From an uncultured Treponema sp. (GTDB lineage: Bacteria; Spirochaetota; Spirochaetia; Treponematales; Treponemataceae), in NCBI GenBank assembly GCA_937877515.1, contig CALFIX010000018.1, forward strand, positions 1-64,000: a stretch of 64,000 nt of DNA. Reading direction: 5' to 3'. Of this stretch, positions 44,160 through 52,019 are shown one piece after another (positions within the stretch are counted from its first letter, which is position 1; every line of letters starts with the position of its first letter). Made by a program: the position numbers and the translations under genes. The notes beneath the pieces were generated by a model. The model saw only the letters and a program-made list of their open reading frames with translations, was not told the DNA's origin and did no database searches.

Positions 44160-44290
44160 GGGAATCTCTAAAAATTGCAATTTTTAGAGATAACTCTGAA
44201 AGAGCGATGTTTTAAGTCGTGACATTACAACGACTTAAAACTCGTCGGCATTCTCTAGAAATACACATTAGTGGATTTCTAGAGATGCCC
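44160..44290. mobile_element. 131-bp MITE-like element, copy A
   Basis: It is flanked by the 4-bp direct repeat TAAA (44156-44159 and 44291-44294). Its ends form imperfect terminal inverted repeats, GGGAATCTCTAAAAAT against GGGCATCTCTAGAAAT. Inside are three hairpins in a row: a 28-base palindrome at 44164-44191, 11-bp arms at 44210-44220 and 44230-44240, and long arms at 44247-44266 and 44271-44289. It matches 62948-63078 at 130 of 131 bases. It has no coding capacity. It abuts the PilZ stop codon. Confidence 0.85.
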
Positions 44291-44679
44291 TAAATCAATG
44301 TAACAGGAGACTCTATTAATAAATCCGAAATATCAGAATCATCTTTTACATTAGAAGAAAGTTCTGAAATAAAAGAAACTAATTCTGGAGTATCTGGAGA
44401 ACGCAAAAAGCTAAAGCCTAAATCAGTCCCATTTTCTTCGTTTGCTCTTTGCCACTCCGGATGGCATATTAAGTCCATAGCAATTAAATTGCTTTTGTAA
44501 GAAATTTTAAATTTTATTTGATAATCATTTTCCATATCTAACGTAAACAAGGCGGGAAAATGCATGCGACACCCGCTAAGACTTATATCGTCTAAAACTC
44601 CAGGCAACGGACAAATTGCCTCTGATTCTACACGACCAATGTTGTCATAGCGAGTGGCTTTTCTAAGTTCCTTTTTCAT
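44290..44679 (-). CDS. PilZ-domain protein
   Basis: A 129-residue single PilZ domain. RKATRYDN carries the RxxxR half and DDISLSGCRMHF the D-x-S-x-x-G half of the cyclic-di-GMP binding site, so ligand binding is expected. No partner domain is fused; such proteins regulate motility or envelope functions through protein contacts. The stop codon TAG is formed across the boundary with the MITE-like element, but the pre-insertion sequence would give the same stop, so the protein was not altered. Its leaderless promoter lies at 44717-44689. Confidence 0.82.
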   Translation of the reverse strand: MKKELRKATRYDNIGRVESEAICPLPGVLDDISLSGCRMHFPALFTLDMENDYQIKFKISYKSNLIAMDLICHPEWQRANEENGTDLGFSFLRSPDTPELVSFISELSSNVKDDSDISDLLIESPVTLI

Positions 44680-44688
44680 AGGAAAAAG

Positions 44689-44717
44689 ATTATGCGATAT
44701 AAAAAGAGTTACGTCAA
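44689..44717 (-). promoter_or_regulatory. PilZ gene promoter; near-leaderless start
   Basis: Minus strand TTGACG (44717-44712), 17 bp, CATAAT (44694-44689), 9 bases, ATG at 44679. No Shine-Dalgarno sequence. Confidence 0.7.
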
Positions 44718-44758
44718 GCTTAATACTATTTTAATATATAGTCTTTATTACATAACTC

Positions 44759-45196
44759 CTATTTAGAAGATTCTTTACTTCCCACTAAGCACATCCACTC
44801 AGCTTCGGCACATAAAGTATCGCCAACGTAAGCTTTACCGGCCTGCTTTACCATGCGTGGGCTTGTGCGTAAGTTTGTAATTTCCATACGGACTGTGTCT
44901 CCCGGGCGAACCTGGTTTCTAAACTTTACCTTATCGACTGTTGCAAGAAAGAACAAACTTCCTTCTGCAAAAGTTTTCTGATAACTTAAAGCAGCTCCTC
45001 CAGCCTGTGCCATTGTTTCTACTAAGATAACTCCAGGCACTACAGGATATTCAGGAAAGTGCCCCTTAAAGAAAAAATCATCTTCTGTAAATTTACGTGT
45101 ACACACACAGCCCTTTTCGTCAAAACTTTCGATTGTATCTACAAACAAAAAAGGTTTTCTGTGTGGAAGCAAGCTTTCAATGTCATTTGTAATCAT
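44759..45196 (-). CDS. fabZ: 3-hydroxyacyl-[ACP] dehydratase FabZ
   Basis: A 145-residue hotdog-fold enzyme of fatty-acid elongation. LPHRKPFLFVDTI opens the protein; FFFKGHFPEYPVVPGVILVETMAQAGG carries the catalytic His and Glu. GGAG lies before the ATG. It is downstream of fabF in the same direction, separated by a 371-bp structured non-coding stretch. I see no fab-type palindrome immediately upstream, so it may depend on read-through from fabF or use an unseen promoter. Confidence 0.95.
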   Translation of the reverse strand: MITNDIESLLPHRKPFLFVDTIESFDEKGCVCTRKFTEDDFFFKGHFPEYPVVPGVILVETMAQAGGAALSYQKTFAEGSLFFLATVDKVKFRNQVRPGDTVRMEITNLRTSPRMVKQAGKAYVGDTLCAEAEWMCLVGSKESSK

Positions 45197-45567
45197 AGTA
45201 TTCTCCTTACTCTATATAAATCTACGCCCGATTGCCGTAAAAATTACCTTCTGTAATTTTTACTTCCCACCAGGTTCTCTTCGCGAACTTGGTGCAGGTC
45301 TTTCGCTAAACATACAAGCGGCATCCATGCCACTCTAAACTCCACGTAGCAGCCGGGTACTCGCAGTTAGTAACAAACAGAAGCTGTGCGTGAAAGAAAT
45401 CGGGGCTGCGTCCGCATTTGCTCGGTGGGGAGTGCGAAGCACGACCTTAATACCCATTACCGAGCACCCGCGGGCGACAGACACGATTGACAGGAAGCAC
45501 AGCTTCTGTTTATTGTTTAACGCAATTTATACGTCGCGTCTAAGTTAGTGCCGTCCAAATTACTCTG
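45197..45567 (-). other. Structured non-coding region between fabF and fabZ
   Basis: There is no credible gene in these 371 bp. It is GC-richer than its flanks. A hairpin forms from CACCAGGTTC and GAACTTGGTG near 45268-45294. A larger nested structure lies at 45375-45511 (listed separately). It could be an untranslated regulatory RNA within a fabF-fabZ transcript or a degenerate mobile element; the sequence does not settle which. Confidence 0.5.
45375..45511. repeat. Nested inverted repeat, 137 bp
   Basis: Outer arms AAACAGAAGCTGTGC (45375-45389) and GCACAGCTTCTGTTT (45497-45511) are perfect 15-bp complements. Inside, TGCTCGGT (45419-45426) pairs with ACCGAGCA (45459-45466), and within that GTGC-GAA-GCAC (45432-45442) makes a tight hairpin. 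The nesting is what one expects of a folded RNA or a small transposable element. No second copy was noticed in the window. Confidence 0.6.
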
Positions 45568-46809
45568 TTAAACTCTCTTAAACACAAGGCATCCGTTGTG
45601 GCCGCCAAAGCCAAAGTTTGCACTCATTGCAATGTCAACTTTTGTTTCAAGCCCCTTGTTTGGTGTGTAGTCAAGGTCGCAACCACCTTCTACGTCTGGT
45701 TCGTCAAGGTTAATTGTTGGTGGAACAAAGTTATTCTCAATTGCCTTAACGCAAAGAGCAGCTTCAAGACTTCCTGCATTTCCAAGACAGTGTCCTGTCA
45801 TACTCTTTGTTGAAGAAATATGAAGTTTCTTTGCAGCTTCACCGAATGCCATGTGAAGCATTTTTGTTTCGCCAGAGTCGTTTAAGTGAGTACTTGTTCC
45901 GTGTGCATTGTAATAGTTTACTTCTTCTGGTTTTACGCCGGCATCATGAAGCGCAAGAGTCATACAACGACCGCCCATAATTCCATCTGGGTTTGGAGCG
46001 GTTAAATGGTAAGCGTCGCTTGAAGCTCCATAACCTGCAAGCTCTGCATAAATTTTTGCCCCGCGAGCTTTTGCGTGTTCGTATTCCTCTAAGATTAAAA
46101 TTGTTCCGCCCTCGCCCATTACAAATCCGTCGCGCTGCTTGTCAAAAGGACGGCTTGCCTTTGTAGGGTCGTCAACCCACTTTGTACTTAATGCCTGTAA
46201 AAGAGAAAATCCTAAGTTAGAGAATCCGTTTTCTGTACACTCGGCTCCACCGGCTAAAACCACATCGCTTCTACCTGAGCGAATGTTATCTAATGCATTT
46301 CCAATTGCGTCTGTTCCAGAAGCACATGCTGTTGCAATAGTGTGTGTTGCTCCGTGAATTCCAAATGCCATGCTTACGTTAGCAGCACCTTCGTTTGGAA
46401 TAAGAAGAGGAACTGTCATTGGAGGCATACGGGTCTGATTTGATTCAAAGTAACTTTTCATACTACTTTCCGTTACTTCAAATCCACCAATTCCTACTCC
46501 AAGATATACACTTGCCTTGTCTAAAACTTCTTTGTTATCTGTAAGACCTGCATCATCTAATGCCATCTTTGCAGAAGCTACTGCATATTTTGTAAAGTTT
46601 GCCATTTTGCGGGCAGCCTTTGAGTCCATGTAAAGACTTGCGTCAAAGTTTTTTACTTCTGCATCATACTTTACTTTGAATGCTGATGAATCATAACGAC
46701 TAATAAGTGCAATTCCGCTTCTTCCTTTTGTTACGGCATCCCAAGTTTCATCCATACTGTTTCCTACAGGGGACACACAACCAAGACCCGTTACAACAAC
46801 TCTTCTCAT
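45568..46809 (-). CDS. fabF: 3-oxoacyl-[ACP] synthase II FabF
   Basis: A 413-residue condensing enzyme extending acyl-ACP with malonyl-ACP. VVVTGLGCVSPVG starts it; the catalytic Cys is in TIATACASGTDAIGNA, and the two His are in NAHGTSTHLNDSGE and SMTGHCLGNAGSLEA, with FGFGGHNGCLVF at the end. The frame opens 43 codons upstream within a repeat, but GGAG before the ATG at 46809 fixes the start. The promoter lies about 190 bp upstream and carries the same palindrome as fabD. Confidence 0.96.
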   Translation of the reverse strand: MRRVVVTGLGCVSPVGNSMDETWDAVTKGRSGIALISRYDSSAFKVKYDAEVKNFDASLYMDSKAARKMANFTKYAVASAKMALDDAGLTDNKEVLDKASVYLGVGIGGFEVTESSMKSYFESNQTRMPPMTVPLLIPNEGAANVSMAFGIHGATHTIATACASGTDAIGNALDNIRSGRSDVVLAGGAECTENGFSNLGFSLLQALSTKWVDDPTKASRPFDKQRDGFVMGEGGTILILEEYEHAKARGAKIYAELAGYGASSDAYHLTAPNPDGIMGGRCMTLALHDAGVKPEEVNYYNAHGTSTHLNDSGETKMLHMAFGEAAKKLHISSTKSMTGHCLGNAGSLEAALCVKAIENNFVPPTINLDEPDVEGGCDLDYTPNKGLETKVDIAMSANFGFGGHNGCLVFKRV

Positions 46810-47001
46810 TTTATTTCTCCATAAGTTTTTTTGACGTTTCTGTTTATAGCTTACATTTTGCCTGAAGCTAAAAACAGCCATCCTATTTGTCACGGGCTTT
46901 TCAGGGTTCCGGCATTCGCCTCCATTGGCTAAAGCCAACGCTTTGCGCCCTTACAATCCCGCGTACATGCCCCACCACAGGAAGCACAACATTTTTTATT
47001 T
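46810..47001 (-). other. fabF leader region
   Basis: About 190 bases between the predicted transcription start near 47001 and the fabF ATG. It contains a GC-rich interspersed element (46892-46966) and otherwise no gene. The leader is unusually long for this genome, where many promoters lie directly before the start codon; the repeat insertion may explain this. Confidence 0.5.
46892..46966 (+). repeat. GC-rich interspersed element, copy 5 (fabF leader)
   Basis: It begins ACGGGCTTTTCAGG and ends TACAATCCCGCGTA, the family ends. The centre is the short hairpin TTGGC-TAAA-GCCAA (46925-46938), the same loop and outer pairs as in copy 4. It sits in the long leader of fabF. Confidence 0.65.
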
Positions 47002-47036
47002 TGACAAATTATGACATTTTGTCATTTTGAAGTCAA
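47002..47036 (-). promoter_or_regulatory. fabF promoter with overlapping palindromic operator
   Basis: Minus strand TTGACT (47036-47031), 17 bp, CATAAT (47013-47008). The palindrome TGACAAA-N9-TTTGTCA at 47002-47024 covers the same positions relative to the promoter as in fabD. Across its 23 bases the fabD and fabF sites differ at only two central positions. Confidence 0.82.
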
Positions 47037-47038
47037 TA

Positions 47039-47155
47039 GGCTATAAAATTACATCCTTGTAATTTTATAGCCTGTACGAAGTTTTTTTTTTGCAAAAACT
47101 TAGTACGCATGTTCTCGCCAAACATTTAAAGCGAACGTCCTGTTCGCACTTTGGG
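47039..47155. repeat. Three consecutive hairpins upstream of fabF
   Basis: Hairpin 1: perfect 15-bp arms, GGCTATAAAATTACA (47039-47053) and its complement at 47058-47072. Hairpin 2: GTACGAAGTTTTT (47074-47086) with AAAAACTTAGTAC (47094-47106), one mismatch. Hairpin 3: GCGAAC-N5-GTTCGC (47131-47147). The layout recalls the three-hairpin MITE at 44160-44290, but the sequence is unrelated. No gene lies here. Confidence 0.55.
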
Positions 47156-47178
47156 ACATTTATTTTTACATTAAGCTC

Positions 47179-47206
47179 AAAAAAAAGCGCCCTAAACATA
47201 GAGCGC
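47179..47206 (-). terminator. araD operon terminator
   Basis: Minus strand stem GCGCTCTA and TAGGGCGC (one G-U pair) with a TGTT loop, followed by eight T. It ends the FGGY kinase-araD unit. Confidence 0.85.
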
Positions 47207-47229
47207 CTTACTTTCAAGCAAATAAAAAC

Positions 47230-47955
47230 TTAGTGAGCACCACCCTGACCGTAGTAGGCATTTGGCCCGTGCTTACGCATATAGTGCTTGTTTATAATGT
47301 AGTCTGGGAGCGGTGTTGCATCCGGTTTTAGAGAAAGTGTGTTTAACGCCATGTGGCAAACTTCTTCCAAAACGGCTGCATTGTAAACAGACTTCGCTGC
47401 ATCTTTTCCCCAGCAGAAAGGTCCGTGTCCACCAACGAGTACCATGTTTACTTCTGCAGGATTAAGATTAAGCGAACGGAAGTGACTTACGATTAAATTT
47501 CCAGTTTCCTTTTCATAGTCATTCTTTACAGCTTCTTCAGAAAGATATGGTGTACAAGGAACCTCTGTCTGAATGTGGTCTGCATGTGTAGTACCAAAGA
47601 GAGGCACTGGCTTAAGAGCCTGAGCCCAGCTTACTGCAAAAGTTGAATGAGTATGTATAATGCCGTTTATGTCTGCACCGTCTTTTACTGCAAATTCTTT
47701 GTAAAGAACAAGATGTGTCGGAGTGTCACTTGAAGGGCGAAGGTTTCCTTCTACAATATTTCCTTCCAAGTCTACAACCACCATGCTGTCTGGCGTAAGG
47801 TCTGGATAAGGAACTCCACTTGGTTTTATTGCAAAAACTCCTGCTGCCTTATCAAATGCACTTACGTTTCCCCATGTGTAAAGAGCTAGGTGCTGAGCAG
47901 GAATTTCCATATTAGCTTCATAAGCCTGTTCTTTTATTGTCTGATACTTACTCAT
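47230..47955 (-). CDS. araD: L-ribulose-5-phosphate 4-epimerase AraD
   Basis: A 241-residue class II aldolase-fold enzyme linking L-arabinose (or L-ribulose) to the pentose phosphate pathway. TWGNVSAFD and IKPSGVPY bind the substrate, the Zn-binding His residues are in GIIHTHSTFAVSWAQA and an HADHIQ block, and GHGPFCWGKDAAKSVYNAAVLEE closes the core. It follows the FGGY kinase gene by 64 bp. An arabinose isomerase and transporter are not in the window. Confidence 0.93.
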   Translation of the reverse strand: MSKYQTIKEQAYEANMEIPAQHLALYTWGNVSAFDKAAGVFAIKPSGVPYPDLTPDSMVVVDLEGNIVEGNLRPSSDTPTHLVLYKEFAVKDGADINGIIHTHSTFAVSWAQALKPVPLFGTTHADHIQTEVPCTPYLSEEAVKNDYEKETGNLIVSHFRSLNLNPAEVNMVLVGGHGPFCWGKDAAKSVYNAAVLEEVCHMALNTLSLKPDATPLPDYIINKHYMRKHGPNAYYGQGGAH

Positions 47956-48019
47956 ATAAATACTCCTTAAATTTTACAAGAATGCAATTAAAGCACTCCG
48001 CTAAGAACACTTATTTTTT

Positions 48020-49630
48020 TTAGTCTATTGCTTCTACTGCAGCACGTTCTACTGCTAAACCTTTCTTATAATTATCAAAGAAAGCGTTAAATCCAGAAAT
48101 GTCCTCTGCAGTTGGTTCTACAGTACTTACCTTTGCATTACTAAATACATTCTTGTTAAGCCATTCTGGTAAAGTTTCGCTTGCACCTTCTGCCTTAGAA
48201 GCTGTAAAAGAAGCAAGAAGAGCCATTCCCCAAGGCCCCCCCTCGCCTGCTGTACTAAGAGCACTAACTGGAGTATGCATTGCCGCAGCCATAAATGGAA
48301 GACCAACTTTTTCTGCCTTAAAGAATCCACCATGACCTGTAAGACGATCTATCTTAACCTGTTCCTGGTCAAACAAAATATCCATACCTGTTCTAAGAGC
48401 ACCAAGAGAAGTAAAAAGCTGTGCTCTCATAAAGTTTGCAAGAGTAAAGTTTGCATTTTGAGTACGAACAAATAAAGGTCTACCACTTGCAAAACCTGTC
48501 ATACTTTCGCCGGAAATATAGTTGTAAGGAATAAGACCTCCACAGTCTTTGTCTCCTTCAAGCGCAATATTAAGAAGATTGTCATAAAGTTCAGGCTTAG
48601 AAAACTTTGCACCCATCAATTCGGCTGCAGAACCAAAGAGCTTAATCCACTTATCATATTCACCGGTGCAGTTATTTGCATGAGCCATAGCAGCAGGTTT
48701 TCCATCAGGAGTTGCAACAATATCAATAAGACCGTTATAAGCCTTTCCTAAAGCTTTTTCCAAAACAACCATTGCAAATACAGAAGTACCTGCAGAAACG
48801 TTACCTGTACGAGGAGCAACAGAATTAGTTGCAGTCATACCAGTTCCAGCGTCTCCCTCAGGAGGAGCCATAAGAACTCCTTCTTCAAGTTCGCCATCTT
48901 TATCAAGCCAAGAGGCTCCCTCTTTTGTCATCTTACCAGCAACGGCACCAGAAGAAAGACACTTAGGAAGTAAATCTTCCAGCTTCCAGCCAAACTTATG
49001 ATAAGCAACAAGCTGATCAAACTGTTCAATCATCTTCTTGTTGTAGTCACCAGTTTCTGCATCAATTGGGAACATTCCAGAAGCATCACCTACGCCTAAA
49101 ACTTTTTCTCCAGAAAGCATCCAATGAGCATAACCTGCAAGAGTTGTAAAGAAAGCAACATCTTTAACGTGAGACTCTCCCTTAAGAATAGCCTGATAAA
49201 GGTGAGCAATGCTCCAGCGTTCAGGAATAGGATAATTAAAAAGAGAAGAAAGCTTTTCTGAAGCTTCTCCGGTAATTGTATTACGCCAGGTACGGAAAGG
49301 AACCAAAAGATTTCCGTCTTTATCAAAAGCAAGGTAACCGTGCATCATGGCAGAAACACCCATAGCACGAAGCTTTGTAAGCTTTACACCATATTTTTCT
49401 TGAACATCTTTCTTCATTCCTGCATAAGCTGTAGAAATACCTTCATGAATTTCTTCAAGAGAATAAGTCCAGATTCCATCTACAAGGGAATTTTCCCAGT
49501 CAAAAGCACCACCGGCAATAGGATTATTTTCTGAATCAATCAACACAGCCTTAATACGTGTTGAACCAAACTCAATACCAAGTGAAGCCTTACCTTCTTT
49601 AATTTCCGAAGCAACCTGCTCTTTTGTCAT
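48020..49630 (-). CDS. FGGY-family kinase, probable ribulokinase
   Basis: A 536-residue sugar kinase. LGIEFGSTRIKAVLID is the first phosphate motif, GVSAMMHGYLAFD and FRTWRNT fit the substrate side, GDASGMFPID, PPEGDAGTGMTATN and GGFFKAEKVG follow. Its pairing with araD indicates L-ribulose as the substrate, although it belongs to the unusual long branch often labelled only as FGGY kinase, not classical AraB. The frame begins 22 codons upstream; AAGGAG precedes the ATG at 49630. Confidence 0.8.
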   Translation of the reverse strand: MTKEQVASEIKEGKASLGIEFGSTRIKAVLIDSENNPIAGGAFDWENSLVDGIWTYSLEEIHEGISTAYAGMKKDVQEKYGVKLTKLRAMGVSAMMHGYLAFDKDGNLLVPFRTWRNTITGEASEKLSSLFNYPIPERWSIAHLYQAILKGESHVKDVAFFTTLAGYAHWMLSGEKVLGVGDASGMFPIDAETGDYNKKMIEQFDQLVAYHKFGWKLEDLLPKCLSSGAVAGKMTKEGASWLDKDGELEEGVLMAPPEGDAGTGMTATNSVAPRTGNVSAGTSVFAMVVLEKALGKAYNGLIDIVATPDGKPAAMAHANNCTGEYDKWIKLFGSAAELMGAKFSKPELYDNLLNIALEGDKDCGGLIPYNYISGESMTGFASGRPLFVRTQNANFTLANFMRAQLFTSLGALRTGMDILFDQEQVKIDRLTGHGGFFKAEKVGLPFMAAAMHTPVSALSTAGEGGPWGMALLASFTASKAEGASETLPEWLNKNVFSNAKVSTVEPTAEDISGFNAFFDNYKKGLAVERAAVEAID

Positions 49631-49667
49631 GCAAATACTCCTTTTAGAACATTGTTGGATAAGGAAC

Positions 49668-49696
49668 ATTATCAAACTAAATTGGAATAAATGCAA
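49668..49696 (-). promoter_or_regulatory. Promoter of the FGGY kinase-araD operon
   Basis: Minus strand TTGCAT (49696-49691), 17 bp, GATAAT (49673-49668), leaving a leader of about 30 bases with an AAGGAG ribosome site. Confidence 0.68.
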
Positions 49697-49753
49697 GTGT
49701 TTTCTTACTTTTTTTGGTGTAAATCAATATTTTTTGATATTATAAAAGAACTC

Positions 49754-49930
49754 TTATTTTACAGTTGTCTGGCAAATGCACTTATATTTTTCATAAAATG
49801 CCTTCAGGCTTTGAGAACGGACAGTTGTTTCTGCTTTTACTTCTAAAACAAACTGCTCTGCAAGTGCGCCTTTAAATTCAACGAGCGGAATGTGCACTTC
49901 GTTCACTCTATTTACCTTAAGAATTTTTAC
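49754..49930 (-). pseudogene. Remnant of a DUF4143-type AAA ATPase
   Basis: An open stretch of about 58 codons on the minus strand without a start, ending in TAA at 49756-49754. It contains VEFKGALAEQFVLEVKA and, after that, VRSQSLKAFYEKYK. In DUF4143 ATPases the KGALAEnfV segment and the EVKSG...SLKvf.EKY segment are normally separated by about 100 residues, so this looks like the C-terminal part of such a gene with an internal deletion. The ATPase half is gone. DUF4143 genes are common accessory genes in gut and rumen bacteria. Confidence 0.6.
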
Positions 49931-50097
49931 ACGGGGGTTTTAGGGGGTGACCAATAATGGGCACCCCCTAGGAGAAAGGGGTACGACGCAACGAAGTGCG
50001 GCGTAGGGGAAAGGCTTTTCCCCTTAAAAAAACATCGCTTTTCCCCCTCCCCGGCGACCGCTCATGCACCGCCACCCACACCTCAGACTGCATAAAC
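49931..50097. other. Non-coding stretch with two strong hairpins upstream of proS
   Basis: There is no gene. TAGGGGGTG (49941-49949) pairs perfectly with CACCCCCTA (49962-49970). AGGGGAAA (50005-50012) pairs with TTTCCCCT (50017-50024). The segment between them, GACGCAA...CGAAGTGCGG, resembles part of interspersed element copy 2. It is C/G-homopolymer-rich, unlike its surroundings, and may be relic mobile DNA left with the DUF4143 remnant. Confidence 0.45.
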
Positions 50098-50126
50098 TTG
50101 CCACTAGAACAGTTTTTCTCTATAAT
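50098..50126 (+). promoter_or_regulatory. proS promoter; near-leaderless start
   Basis: TTGCCA (50098-50103), 17 bp, TATAAT (50121-50126), 9 bases, ATG at 50136. The upstream in-frame ATG at 50127 touches the -10 and cannot be in the transcript. Confidence 0.75.
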
Positions 50127-50135
50127 ATGCCCACT

Positions 50136-51947
50136 ATGAAAACATCACAATTACCTTTTAGAACCCTGCGTGAAGCACCACAGGAAGCAGTTATCTCTAG
50201 CCATCAGCTTATGATGAGAGCAGATTTAATCCGTAAACTAGGAAACGGACTTTACACATATATGCCACTTGGCTTAAAAGCATACAACAAAGTAGAAAAC
50301 ACAATCCGCGAAGAATGGAACCGTTCGGGAGCAGTAGAATTCCGCCCCACAGTAGTTGTTCCCGGCGAAATCTGGAAAGAAAGCGGCAGATGGGACACCA
50401 TGGGACCACAGATGTTAAAAGCTAAAAACCGTAGTGAACAGGATATGGTAGTAAGTCCAACTGCAGAAGAAGCATACACTGCAATCGTGCGTGCAGGTCT
50501 TACAAGCTACAAGCAGCTTCCAATCAACATGTATCAGATAAACACAAAATACCGCGACGAAATCCGCCCTCGTTACGGTGTAATGCGTGGCCGCGAATTT
50601 AACATGGCAGACGGCTACTCAATGAACGCAGACGACGCTTCTTTAGACGAAACATACCAGGCTTACGCAAAAGCATACTTAAGAATCTTTAAACGCCTCG
50701 GCTTAAAAGTAATTCCTGTAAAAGCAGACACAGGTGCCATGGGTGGAAGCGGTTCAGAAGAGTTCATGGTAGAAAGCGAAGTTGGAGACGACACCTTAAT
50801 CATCTGCCCGGACTGCGGTTATGCTGCAAACGTAGAAAAAGCCTCTTGCAAACCGGATGAAGCCGTAGACTCAAACGGAAAGCCTCAGGTAAAAACAGAA
50901 CTTACCCCGGAAGAAGTAGAAACACCAAACGTATTCAGCATTCAGGACATGGAAAAGTTCTTTAACCAAAGCCCAAAAACTTTTATTAAAGCACTAATCT
51001 ACCGCGTAATAAACAGCACTTTGGATTTATCAAACGCTCCATACTCAGAAAATCTAGAAAAAAAGCAGGAAGGCTCATTAACATTCTACCCCGTAAGTTA
51101 CGTATGCGTTTTAATCCGCTCAGACTTAGACGTTAACGAAGCAAAACTTGCAGGAGTTTTAAAAGCAAGCGAAGTATGCTTAGCCGATGACGAAGAAATC
51201 TTAAAGATTGCAGGTGCTCCGCACGGATTTGTAGGTCCTATAAAGGCAAAGTGCCCGATCGTACAGGACTTAAGCGTAAACGACATGCACGACGCCATCA
51301 CAGGAAGCGGTCGCGAAGGCTACCACATTAAACACGTAGAACCTGGCCGCGACTACAGTGCATACATAAATGCAGACGTACGCACAGTTGTCCCTGGCGA
51401 CAAATGCCCAACTTGCGGCGGAACTTTCTACAGCACAAAGGGTAACGAATTAGGACACATCTTTAAGCTCGGAAAAAAATACACACAGAGCATGGGCGTT
51501 ACATACTTAGACGTAAACGGAAAAGCCACAGTTCCAACCATGGGCTGTTACGGAATTGGTGTAGACCGCGTTCTTGCAAGCATCATAGAAACATACCACG
51601 ACGAAAAGGGAATCATCTGGCCAATGAGTGTTGCTCCTTTCCAGGTTGCAATCGTACCAATTAAATACAATGGTGCCATGAAAGAAGCAGCCGACCGCCT
51701 CTACGAAGAACTTACCAAGACAGGAATCGAAGTTCTCTTAGACGACAGAGACGAGCGCCCCGGCGTAAAGTTTAACGACATGGACTTACTCGGTTTCCCT
51801 ATTCGCATTACTGTTGGCGAAAAAAATCTTCCGAACGTAGAAATAAAACTCCGCTCAGAAAACGAAGCCCGCCTTGTTCCGTTAGAAGATGCCGCAGCAG
51901 AAGCCGCTCAAATGGTACAAGACGCTCTAATTGCATTGCAGGCTTAA
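50136..51947 (+). CDS. proS: Prolyl-tRNA synthetase, bacterial type with editing insertion
   Basis: A 603-residue class II synthetase. The opening TSQLPFRTLREAPQEA, MPLGLKAYNKVENTIREEWNRSGAVE, RPRYGVMRGREFNMADGYS (motif 2) and GCYGIGVDRVLASIIE (motif 3) are conserved. A YbaK-like editing insertion lies between motifs 2 and 3 (residues about 235-390) and includes CPDCGYAAN, and a CPTCGG site follows at about 430. The anticodon-binding domain ends the protein. The length is typical of this class. Confidence 0.95.
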   Translation: MKTSQLPFRTLREAPQEAVISSHQLMMRADLIRKLGNGLYTYMPLGLKAYNKVENTIREEWNRSGAVEFRPTVVVPGEIWKESGRWDTMGPQMLKAKNRSEQDMVVSPTAEEAYTAIVRAGLTSYKQLPINMYQINTKYRDEIRPRYGVMRGREFNMADGYSMNADDASLDETYQAYAKAYLRIFKRLGLKVIPVKADTGAMGGSGSEEFMVESEVGDDTLIICPDCGYAANVEKASCKPDEAVDSNGKPQVKTELTPEEVETPNVFSIQDMEKFFNQSPKTFIKALIYRVINSTLDLSNAPYSENLEKKQEGSLTFYPVSYVCVLIRSDLDVNEAKLAGVLKASEVCLADDEEILKIAGAPHGFVGPIKAKCPIVQDLSVNDMHDAITGSGREGYHIKHVEPGRDYSAYINADVRTVVPGDKCPTCGGTFYSTKGNELGHIFKLGKKYTQSMGVTYLDVNGKATVPTMGCYGIGVDRVLASIIETYHDEKGIIWPMSVAPFQVAIVPIKYNGAMKEAADRLYEELTKTGIEVLLDDRDERPGVKFNDMDLLGFPIRITVGEKNLPNVEIKLRSENEARLVPLEDAAAEAAQMVQDALIALQA

Positions 51948-52019
51948 AATATTTCTTAGGACGGAACTTTTTGCAGTCAAAAAATTTTTGTAAAAAAAAC
52001 AAAAACCTGCATCAAGTTC

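Noticed and set aside
44288..44294. Insertion of the 131-bp element truncating the PilZ protein
   Set aside because: Reconstructing the empty site gives the same TAG stop at the same place, so the protein end is unchanged.
46810..46938. 43-codon upstream extension of fabF
   Set aside because: GGAG precedes the ATG at 46809 and the extension is translated from the interspersed repeat.
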